A stretch of 37,279 bases of DNA from Maribellus maritimus (GTDB lineage: Bacteria; Bacteroidota; Bacteroidia; Bacteroidales; Prolixibacteraceae): the NCBI RefSeq assembly GCF_022267315.1, contig NZ_JAIKLE010000050.1, forward strand, positions 1-37,279. The letters run 5' to 3'. Position 1 is the stretch's first letter, and each line of letters starts with the position of its first letter. A program made the translations under genes and the position numbers. The notes beneath the pieces are model-generated. The model saw only the letters and a program-made list of their open reading frames with translations. It searched no databases and was not told the DNA's origin. Positions 30,927 through 37,279 of this stretch are shown one piece after another.

Positions 30927-30964
30927 TTACACAATTTCGAAGAAGATGTATATTATCCACATTT
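30927..30964 (-). promoter_or_regulatory. 38-bp stress-type promoter element, copy 12 (YtxH, degenerate)
   Basis: On the minus strand: AATGTGGATAATATACA ending at 30947, then 16 bases, then GTAA at 30930-30927. The upstream half is weaker than in other copies, but spacing and the downstream half (AATTGTGTAA) fit. In the gap to 31222 I see only a minus-strand coding-like scrap (about 31075-31145; YKNLESSNKITKWIMAEEE) without a start. Confidence 0.65.
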
Positions 30965-31222
30965 TGAAGTAGCTAGTCTTCTTTGTGTTTTCTAAATATT
31001 ATTTGTTTCAATGGTTTGTTTTTTTAATTTAATACCTGGCAAATAGTCCATTTTGTAATTTCGACACGTGGATTATTCTTCTTCGGCCATAATCCACTTG
31101 GTAATTTTATTTGAACTTTCCAGATTTTTGTAGATGCCCTTATCTTACAGAATTTGAGTTTTTTGTGATGATATAAAAAAGATATGAAAGCCATCTCGCT
31201 TATTCATTTATCGGATTCAATT

Positions 31223-31684
31223 TTATTTTGTATTGCTCACTGTAAAATCGGAAAATGCTTTTCCCAATTCATCCATATCTTTTTTAAACTCAGACTTGAA
31301 AATCTGCCACTGATCTGTTCCTTCTTCTTTGTAATCAGCCAGTTTAATTTTTAGTTCATTGTTCCTTTTTTCCAACTCGGCCAATTTCTTTTCGTAAATG
31401 CCCTTATTTTCTTTGGTTGCATCTGCAAAACTTGTTTTTAATTCTGCGGTTCTTTTTTCGTTGTCGATTATTTTTTCATCATATTTGGCTTTGAATTGCT
31501 GAAGTGCGGTAAGTGAATCTTGTTGTGTTATGTCTAAATCGCTTTTCGTATTTAATATCGGCACTTCTACATCCTGTACTTTATTTTCAGTATCTTTTGT
31601 TTTTTCAGACGACGAAAGACATCCGGTTAAAAATGTTCCGGTAATAAAAGCAGTAGCAGCTAGAGTGAATAATATTTTTTTCAT
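31223..31684 (-). CDS. Coiled-coil lipoprotein
   Basis: 153 residues. It starts MKKILFTLAATAFITGTFLT with lipobox LTGC (Cys at residue 22), which predicts a lipid-anchored envelope protein. The rest is polar and helical, with a coiled coil from about 60 to 120 (KRTAELKTSFADATKENKGI, KKLAELEKRNNELKIKLADY). The C-terminal segment is WQIFKSEFKKDMDELGKAFS. I do not recognise a named family. A small frameshifted gene at 5462-5628 encodes a similar C-terminal segment. The 38-bp element lies 71 bp upstream. Confidence 0.75.
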   Translation of the reverse strand: MKKILFTLAATAFITGTFLTGCLSSSEKTKDTENKVQDVEVPILNTKSDLDITQQDSLTALQQFKAKYDEKIIDNEKRTAELKTSFADATKENKGIYEKKLAELEKRNNELKIKLADYKEEGTDQWQIFKSEFKKDMDELGKAFSDFTVSNTK

Positions 31685-31754
31685 CTTTTCAATTATTAAT
31701 TGTGCATTTGAATTAATGCATATTCAAAGGTATTTCAATTTACCGCGGTAACTG

Positions 31755-31792
31755 TTGCAAAACTTTATGAATAAGTTACATCATTCACACAT
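31755..31792 (-). promoter_or_regulatory. 38-bp stress-type promoter element, copy 13
   Basis: On the minus strand: ATGTGTGAATGATGTAAC ending at 31775, then 16 bases, then GCAA at 31758-31755. It points to the coiled-coil lipoprotein gene at 31684. The upstream half is a perfect match to the consensus. It lies in the short gap after the 31801 kinase gene. Confidence 0.8.
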
Positions 31793-31800
31793 TTACCAAA

Positions 31801-33498
31801 TCACCTTAAATATTGATGGATCAAATCCATCAAATCCATCCGGTTTGTCGGTTTTGAAATATAACTATTACAACCTGCCTGAATTGCCATTTCGCGATCG
31901 TCAGGAAGCGCGAAAGCTGTTTGTGCAATAATTACAACCTCTTTGTTAAATTTACGGATTTGACGTGTAGCTTCATAACCATCCATTGTTTTCATCCGGA
32001 TATCCATTAGTACCAGGTTGATACCCGGATTGTGCCGGCAAACTTTAATGGCTTCATGACCAGAAGTGGCCTGAAATATTTTACCTTCCAAAGGCTTGAT
32101 CATCATATTTAATAGTATTCGTGATGGTTCGTCATCGTCAACTATCAGAATCTTCCATTTTTTGTTCGGTCGTATTTTTTCCTCTGATACAGTTTGAATG
32201 AGCTCTTTTTTTTTATTGCATTTATGATAAGGAATAGTAAAACGGAATGTTGAACCTTGCCCAAGTTTGCTTTTCACCCAAATTTTACCTCCAAGCATTT
32301 CAACATAAGCTTTGGAAATTGCCAATCCTAATCCCGAGCCTTCGTATTCGCGGGATAGCAATTCATTCCCCTGTCTGAACCGCTCAAAAATAATTTCTTT
32401 ATATTCATCCCGAATACCAGGTCCGGTATCTTTTACATAAAATTCCAGGAAATCGCCTTTCTTTTCATAACCGAACTCAATGGAACCGGTTTTTGTAAAT
32501 TTAATGGCATTTTTAACCAGGTTGGTGAGCAATGCGTATATTTTTTCCCGGTCTGTCCGGATTAATTCATTGTCGGAGTTCAACCCGTTTTTGAATGAAA
32601 TATCTAATTTTTTTTGCTCCGCTTCCAGCTTGAAAAAATGATAAATATACTCTACCTGTTCGTTTATATTTGTATTTGAAACCAGAACTTCAATTTGTTG
32701 TGAATCTATTTTTGAGATACTAATAATGTCATTTATAATGTTGAGCATACGGACGCCACTTTTTTGAATGATATCAATAAACTCCCGCTGCTTTTCGCCT
32801 GTCAGGGTTAGCGTTTTTAAAAGTTCTGAAAACCCCAGAATGCCATTCATGGGTGTCCGTATTTCGTGGCTCATGTTGGCAAGAAAAGCTGATTTTAGCC
32901 TGTTGGCTTCTTCTGCTTTCTCCCTGGCTTTTATCAATTCGTCCTCGGTAAATTTAAGCTTTGTGATGTCAACCAGTGTCAACATGCATTTTTCCTCAAC
33001 ATTGCTGGTAATACCATTGACGAGTACATATCTCATTGAATCATCGCCTCCTGCAAGTTTAAGCTCGCAGGCTTGCTTTAAATTTGTTGAGAATACGTCT
33101 TGAAGAAAATTATTATAAACGGTTCTTGCGTCGGAGGAAACAAAAAAACCAAAGCTGCTATTAATTAATGATGTTCGGTTTTTCCCCAACAAATTTTCTG
33201 TACCAATATTCAAATCAATAATTTTACCTTTGTTTGAAAGTGTCAGATAACCAGACGGGGCAAAATCATACAATTCAATATATTTCTTTTTGGCAACTTC
33301 CTCCTTCTCTTTTGCCAGCTTTAATTCTTCGTTTTGCATTTCCAATTCTATCTGATACACCTTAAGCTCTTGAATGAGTTTATGAGTATTGGGTTCGGAA
33401 GGAGATACTTCAGCTCCTTCATTTTTCTCTATTTGTAGAATTTCTTTTGTTTTGTTCAGTTTGTAAGTTTCTTTTAAAGGTCTTTTTTGTTTTTTCAT
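31801..33498 (-). CDS. Hybrid sensor histidine kinase with PAS domain
   Basis: 565 residues. The order is coiled coil (about 38-70, ELKVYQIELEMQNEELKLA), PAS (about 72-182), HisKA with phospho-acceptor H211 (FLANMSHEIRTPMNG), HATPase_c (about 320-424; N box LTNLVKNAIKF, G1 KDTGPGI, G2 EGSGLGLAISKAY), and receiver (about 447-565; VDDDEPS, D499 in LVLMDIRM, K in YISKP). There is no membrane segment, so it senses a cytoplasmic signal. No cognate regulator with a DNA-binding domain is adjacent. Paralogues in the window are the truncated kinase at 30-944 and the PAS-only protein at 13619-14179. Confidence 0.95.
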   Translation of the reverse strand: MKKQKRPLKETYKLNKTKEILQIEKNEGAEVSPSEPNTHKLIQELKVYQIELEMQNEELKLAKEKEEVAKKKYIELYDFAPSGYLTLSNKGKIIDLNIGTENLLGKNRTSLINSSFGFFVSSDARTVYNNFLQDVFSTNLKQACELKLAGGDDSMRYVLVNGITSNVEEKCMLTLVDITKLKFTEDELIKAREKAEEANRLKSAFLANMSHEIRTPMNGILGFSELLKTLTLTGEKQREFIDIIQKSGVRMLNIINDIISISKIDSQQIEVLVSNTNINEQVEYIYHFFKLEAEQKKLDISFKNGLNSDNELIRTDREKIYALLTNLVKNAIKFTKTGSIEFGYEKKGDFLEFYVKDTGPGIRDEYKEIIFERFRQGNELLSREYEGSGLGLAISKAYVEMLGGKIWVKSKLGQGSTFRFTIPYHKCNKKKELIQTVSEEKIRPNKKWKILIVDDDEPSRILLNMMIKPLEGKIFQATSGHEAIKVCRHNPGINLVLMDIRMKTMDGYEATRQIRKFNKEVVIIAQTAFALPDDREMAIQAGCNSYISKPTNRMDLMDLIHQYLR

Positions 33499-33741
33499 GT
33501 TAAATTGCTAATAGTATGTTTTTAAAGAAACTTCTCATAGCAAGCAGACAAGGCTCTCAATCGGATTTTGATATGTATAGATTGGAGTGTTCTGAATTTT
33601 ATGGACAAAGTACCCATTGGCTATTATGTAAGGGATTAATTCAGCTAAATGATTTGGGAATAAAACCATAGTTCACTGAATTAAAAGGAAAAGTCTATGC
33701 CAGCCAACAGACTAAACTCAAACTAGAATTATTACTTTCCT

Positions 33742-33909
33742 CTAACTATTAAATACTCCAAATACATATAATAACCAAAACACAAGAACAGCTACCACAA
33801 TCGCATTAAGAATATTTTTAATACTGCGTTGCGCTGGAACATAATTATTTATCTGCCAAAGGATAATACCAACAATCAGGACGACAATAGCAATGGTTAA
33901 GGCAGGCAT
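33742..33909 (-). CDS. Small two-helix membrane protein, Thivi_2564-like
   Basis: A 55-residue ORF (ATG at 33909, TAG at 33742-33744): MPALTIAIVVLIVGIILWQI, then NNYVPAQRSIKNILNAIVVA and a second hydrophobic stretch. Two membrane helices flank an N-x-Y-[VI]-P loop and an IKxILN motif, matching the Thivi_2564-type small membrane proteins. It is the same length as the tiny membrane proteins at 13170 and 17287. A very weak, 17-spaced relative of the promoter element may lie near 33975-34012. The 33499-33741 gap has no other gene. Confidence 0.7.
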   Translation of the reverse strand: MPALTIAIVVLIVGIILWQINNYVPAQRSIKNILNAIVVAVLVFWLLYVFGVFNS

Positions 33910-34087
33910 ATCATTAAATTCAAATTGAAAACAAATTCTATCAGCAAAAATCAGGTTTCCATTGATAATGTGTATTGCATCATATTATAAAAAGATTTAC
34001 ATCTCACAAACACTCACTAACGGAAATTGATCATTAAAAATAATTTATCGCTCAAATATAAAAGACAACCTTTCAGTTGCTTTTTGA

Positions 34088-34120
34088 AATGTTTAACCAT
34101 TTGTCTAATGGTTAAACATT
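34088..34120. repeat. Perfect 14-bp inverted repeat with 5-bp spacer
   Basis: AATGTTTAACCATT (34088-34101) and AATGGTTAAACATT (34107-34120) are exact complements, separated by TGTCT. It lies between the start of the Thivi_2564-like gene and the end of the 34210 lipoprotein gene. No T tract follows on either strand, so it is a poor intrinsic terminator. A regulator-binding palindrome or RNA hairpin is more likely. The rest of the 33910-34209 gap shows nothing else. Confidence 0.7.
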
Positions 34121-34209
34121 AACTGCTCCTCTATAATTAAATTACTCATTTCAGTAAGCATCATTTAAAATTCAATTTTAACCGGCTCTTATAAACGTAG
34201 CATTACTTT

Positions 34210-34653
34210 TTAAAAAGTGTCAGTGCGCAGTACAATTTGTTCTCCCGGATATTGTACATTCGTTCCATTTTCGGTTGTAATAAATACTTTTACCGGCCTG
34301 TAGGAGGACACCGTTTCCAGGGATGCAGTATGGCGTTTTGACAAAAAGCCGGTTGAACTTTTTAATTGTCCGAGGTTCTCAACATTGCCTTCGTCGGTTT
34401 CCATCCAAACTATATAAGTAGTTTGAGATGATTGAACCTTTTCGACTTCAGCTAAATCAGATACCTCTACTTTTATTATATAATTCTTGTTATTATCCTT
34501 TTTCAACTTAACATAACCATTTGCTGCAGGGACAACACTTGAACTTAAAAAAGTGTACTTTTTCGCGCACGATGTGAATGGAATTATCATCATTGCCGCA
34601 AAAACTACTAAAAGAATACCTTTTACCGGGCTGTTTTTATTTTGCATTTTCAT
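34210..34653 (-). CDS. Lipoprotein of unknown function
   Basis: 147 residues. A signal peptide with lipobox IPFTSC (Cys at about residue 29) is followed by a compact beta-rich domain: KYTFLSSSVVPAANGYVKLK, YIIKVEVSDLAEVEKVQ, TYIVWMETDEGNVENLGQL, and PVKVFITTENG. It should be an envelope lipoprotein. I recognise the pattern as a recurring small family in Bacteroidota stress clusters but know no function. An internal ATG at residue 3 is an alternative start. The 38-bp element lies 90 bp upstream. Confidence 0.75.
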   Translation of the reverse strand: MKMQNKNSPVKGILLVVFAAMMIIPFTSCAKKYTFLSSSVVPAANGYVKLKKDNNKNYIIKVEVSDLAEVEKVQSSQTTYIVWMETDEGNVENLGQLKSSTGFLSKRHTASLETVSSYRPVKVFITTENGTNVQYPGEQIVLRTDTF

Positions 34654-34742
34654 ATTCTGTTTTTCTAAATTTCCGCAGCTGGCGGAACAGTTGTGAATGA
34701 ATTTTCACAAGAACAAGATCATTATTTTGTGTACGTAAAGTA

Positions 34743-34780
34743 TTACACAATTCTGAATTAGAGTTACATCATTCACACAT
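34743..34780 (-). promoter_or_regulatory. 38-bp stress-type promoter element, copy 14
   Basis: On the minus strand: ATGTGTGAATGATGTAAC ending at 34763, then 16 bases, then GTAA at 34746-34743. It is a full-consensus copy 90 bp before the lipoprotein start at 34653. Confidence 0.85.
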
Positions 34781-34851
34781 TTTTATATGCTTTTTGAAAA
34801 TCCTATTGTAAACAAATTTAATATTTCTGACTTTAGGTTGTATTTTGCAGA

Positions 34852-36324
34852 TTATTTGCTTCTTTTTAATTCATTCAGGAGTTCCCTAAGGTTTACAGTT
34901 GCATACGTTGAGGCGTAATCCGACATGGCATAAGGAATAATCAAATCCTCGTTTTGAATCATTGAACCACAGGAATAAACCACATTGGGGACATATCCTT
35001 CCCTTTCATTGGCGTTAGGGATTAGCAAGGGAGATTTTAACCTGCCAATCTCTTTCTCCGGATTTTGGAGATCGAACAATGATGCCCCGAGAACATATTC
35101 ACGCATTGGCCCCACCCCGTGGGTAATTACCAACCAGCCTTCAGGTGTTTCGATGGGTGAACCGCAATTCCCGATTTGAACAAATTCCCACGGAAATTTA
35201 GGCTTTTGTAGTAATGTTGCTTTGCGCCAAATTGAAATATTATCTGAAAAAGCTATGTAATTATTAAAGCCATCGAGTCTGCAAAGCATGGCGTATTTTC
35301 CGTTTACTTTACGTGGAAAAAGCGCCATCCCTTTGTTTTGGGCGATTTCTCCGTGAAGTGGTAAAACTCTGAAGTGATAGAAGTCTTTGGTATCAAGCAA
35401 TTTGGGCAATATGGCAGTCCCGTCATAGGCCGTATAAGTTGCATAGTAACTCGTTTCGTTGTTATCATTGGTGAATTTTACAAAACGGGCATCTTCAATC
35501 CCATTTTTTTCATTTACTGATACGGGAAAGATAACCCGCTCTGAAATATTTGTATCTAATGAAAATTCAAGTTCATAATGCGACGAGGCAAGCCAGGTAA
35601 TCTGATTAAACAGTGCTTCTTTCTCGGTTGTCAAGTGTAAAGAACTCCTGGCTTGTTTTATACAATCCCTCAATTCGCCGTAAGTGAATTTATCATTTAA
35701 CTTGTCTAAAATCAAACCGGAAGGAATAATGGCATGAATATCCTTCATTTCATTTAATTTGGCGCTAAACGAGGTTTTATCATACACATGCCGCCTGATA
35801 TGTTCTGCTTCTTCCAGCATTTTGCCAACAGGCTCTAGCGATAAATTATTGTTTTTATCCAATACCCCCGTTCTAAAAACGATGGATGAAATATGCCCTT
35901 CACCTGTAGCTCTGAAGCTCAAAATGACTCTTTTTCCGTCCTTGCCAATTTCTGACTGGTCGGGATGTTCTACAATCGATGGATTGAAAAAGGCGGCTGC
36001 CTCAATTGAATACTCCATCGTAAAATAGGAACCTATAAGTATTTTCTGTGATATGTTAAGTGATTCAGGTTCAGTTCCTAACTGTTTCAAAAGGTGAGCA
36101 ATCCTGTTAAAATGCTTTTCGAAAATTTTAGAGATATTTCTATGTCGAAGAGAGTAGTCTCTCAGCACAGGACTTAATGTTTGTGACACCGAGGTCTCAG
36201 ACAAATTAAGTACTGAACGTATGGCATTAAGCGCCCTTTCGTCTCCGGTGTAAAGAAATCTTGCGATTTTTCTGGAGGCATCCGGGTAAAATTTAATATC
36301 CTTTCGGTTTACTGTTACCTGCAT
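34852..36324 (-). CDS. GH130-family glycoside phosphorylase/hydrolase
   Basis: 490 residues. A helical N-terminal extension (about 1-130) precedes a five-bladed beta-propeller typical of GH130. Motifs are SFRATGEGHISSIVFRTGVL (about 155-175), CRLDGFNNYIAFSDNISIWR (about 350), GNCGSPIETPEGWLVITHGV (about 385), and SCGSMIQNEDLIIPYAMSDY near the end. GH130 enzymes act on beta-mannosides, often by phosphorolysis. This longer form belongs to an uncharacterised branch and its reaction is uncertain. No signal peptide, so cytoplasmic. It may partner the two-domain glycosyltransferase at 1031-3277. Confidence 0.88.
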   Translation of the reverse strand: MQVTVNRKDIKFYPDASRKIARFLYTGDERALNAIRSVLNLSETSVSQTLSPVLRDYSLRHRNISKIFEKHFNRIAHLLKQLGTEPESLNISQKILIGSYFTMEYSIEAAAFFNPSIVEHPDQSEIGKDGKRVILSFRATGEGHISSIVFRTGVLDKNNNLSLEPVGKMLEEAEHIRRHVYDKTSFSAKLNEMKDIHAIIPSGLILDKLNDKFTYGELRDCIKQARSSLHLTTEKEALFNQITWLASSHYELEFSLDTNISERVIFPVSVNEKNGIEDARFVKFTNDNNETSYYATYTAYDGTAILPKLLDTKDFYHFRVLPLHGEIAQNKGMALFPRKVNGKYAMLCRLDGFNNYIAFSDNISIWRKATLLQKPKFPWEFVQIGNCGSPIETPEGWLVITHGVGPMREYVLGASLFDLQNPEKEIGRLKSPLLIPNANEREGYVPNVVYSCGSMIQNEDLIIPYAMSDYASTYATVNLRELLNELKRSK

Positions 36325-36418
36325 CTATTTATTGTATTTGTACTTTTCTAAAGGTAATGGATATAATGGAACAACTACGGATATGATGAAAGTTAATCTA
36401 TTGGGAAGATCTTAGGCA

Positions 36419-37279
36419 TCATTTAATTAACAAGACGGTACTTTTTTGATAATCAGATAATATTCTTGAAAATAAATCACGGTCGAACAGATACAAGCAA
36501 TAACGAATCTTTGTGTATGGGTTTAATTTCTTGTTTTCATTTTCAGCTATCTGATCAACCGATGTCAGATAAATTTCCAGTGCGTCATTTAACTCACTTT
36601 CAGTAAATTTACTTTTTATATTCAGAATTTCCTGTACAAATCCGTCTACTTTGAATTCAATAAAATTATACTCTGGAAAATACTTTAAGGCTACAAATAA
36701 AAAGCGGAATACATCTAATGGTTTATTTTTCTCAACAATTTGCCCTTGTTTTAATCTTCTGTTTATTCTTTTTTCTTCCGAAGTAATTTCATCGTTTATT
36801 CGCAAAAATTCATCGTCTGCAATCTCGAACAATGCGGATAAGCGATTTATTCTTCGCTTCAGGCTCTGTGGAATACTTTTCTTGTATTTGATTTTATGGT
36901 CCAGAACACTCCATGCATCCTGGATGATAGTCCTGATTTGAAGCTCAAACTGGATACTTGTGTAACGAACATATTCTGTTTTTTTCCCATATTTCCCATT
37001 CAATTTAAGATCCAGGTGCAAACTCTTATAGCCAAATTTATCATCGGTGCTTTCAATCTGAACGGTTTTATCGGTTATAGAAACTTCTCTGAAATATTTT
37101 TTCAGTTCTTTTCGGACGATGTTTATATCCTTCAGATATGGACAAACAACCCGTATCCCTACAAAATCAGACAAAAAGTCAATAACTTTGTAATCCATGT
37201 TCGAAGTTTCGATTCCTGGTAAATACTTCCGCTCAAATTTGCTAAGGCATTCATCGTAATCTTTTATCCGACCGGAAAC
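36419..37279 (-). CDS. RelA/SpoT-domain protein, 5' end beyond window
   Basis: The frame stays open to the last base of the window, so the N-terminus is missing. The visible 286 residues include GRIKDYDECLSKFERKYLPG, FVGIRVVCPYLKDINIV, DDKFGYKSLHLDLKL, FELQIRTIIQDAWSVLDHKI, and KYK. These are the marks of the (p)ppGpp synthetase domain: GIRV for substrate binding, GYKSLH as in GYRAIH, and the E-x-Q-I-R-T strand with the general base. There is no visible HD hydrolase, TGS or ACT domain, so it resembles a small alarmone synthetase with an extra C-terminal helical region. It would make (p)ppGpp, which fits the stress theme. Whether it is catalytically active cannot be judged without the N-terminus. 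Confidence 0.85.
   Translation of the reverse strand, partial: VSGRIKDYDECLSKFERKYLPGIETSNMDYKVIDFLSDFVGIRVVCPYLKDINIVRKELKKYFREVSITDKTVQIESTDDKFGYKSLHLDLKLNGKYGKKTEYVRYTSIQFELQIRTIIQDAWSVLDHKIKYKKSIPQSLKRRINRLSALFEIADDEFLRINDEITSEEKRINRRLKQGQIVEKNKPLDVFRFLFVALKYFPEYNFIEFKVDGFVQEILNIKSKFTESELNDALEIYLTSVDQIAENENKKLNPYTKIRYCLYLFDRDLFSRILSDYQKSTVLLIK

Noticed and set aside
33975..34012. Possible fifteenth copy of the 38-bp element upstream of the Thivi_2564-like gene
   Set aside because: Only ATGTAAA matches well, spacing is 17 and not 16, and the upstream block is poor.
1..37279. CRISPR array, tRNA or rRNA genes
   Set aside because: I saw no regularly spaced direct repeats with unique spacers and no tRNA or rRNA signature. 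The repeated 38-bp elements are dispersed and gene-oriented.

Overview
The window looks like a chromosomal segment of a Bacteroidota bacterium, probably in the Bacteroidales/Marinilabiliales range. The evidence is low GC, a short RpoD-type sigma factor of the Bacteroidota form, sparse Shine-Dalgarno sites, and protein families typical of that phylum. The finer placement is a guess. Most genes are on the minus strand. Plus-strand genes lie at the left end and at about 17.7-21.2 kb. I see no rRNA, tRNA, CRISPR array or replication origin.

Layout. 0-3.3 kb: a degenerate hybrid histidine kinase and a two-domain glycosyltransferase. 3.3-7.7 kb: a cold-shock protein, a small hypothetical, a cation/proton antiporter, hflC, and an hflK broken by an IS3-family remnant. 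7.9-13.4 kb: a carbohydrate block (GH100-like hydrolase, GT4 glycosyltransferase, PIG-L deacetylase), then UspA, a stomatin-like protein, a CsbD-like protein and a tiny membrane protein. 13.6-17.5 kb: a PAS protein, a CheB-CheR-PAS fusion and a 55-residue membrane protein. 17.6-20.3 kb: a WcaJ-type sugar-phosphate transferase gene carrying an intact IS5-family element (17956-18876), a nonsense codon and a frameshift. 20.5-24.9 kb: a frameshifted OmpA lipoprotein, an AraC-type regulator, a chimeric sigma-factor remnant, an OmpA lipoprotein and an intact RpoD-like sigma factor. 25.4-28.1 kb: an MlaE-MlaF-MlaD lipid-transport operon. 28.1-34.8 kb: an AI-2E-type permease, holin-like, cupin and YtxH proteins, two lipoproteins, a hybrid histidine kinase and a small Thivi_2564-like membrane protein. 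34.8-37.3 kb: a GH130 protein and a RelA/SpoT-domain protein cut by the window end.

The most striking signal is a 38-bp intergenic element that occurs at least 14 times. In the direction of the downstream gene it reads approximately TGTGTGAATNATGTAAC, then GTAA, with exactly 16 bases between the GTAAC and the GTAA. All 14 copies lie 5' of a gene and point toward it on either strand, 35-115 bp from the start codon. The downstream genes form a coherent set: envelope lipoproteins, OmpA, Mla, HflK/HflC, YtxH, CsbD-like and lmo0937-like proteins, an AraC regulator, and the RpoD-like sigma factor itself. The simplest reading is a promoter class for a general or envelope stress regulon, possibly served by the autoregulated sigma factor encoded here. 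A response-regulator operator is the main alternative, because the two TGTAA cores are 21 bp apart. The window also holds several decayed genes (hflK, wcaJ-like, an ompA-like gene, a sigma duplicate and a small frameshifted gene), which suggests gene turnover within this stress island.
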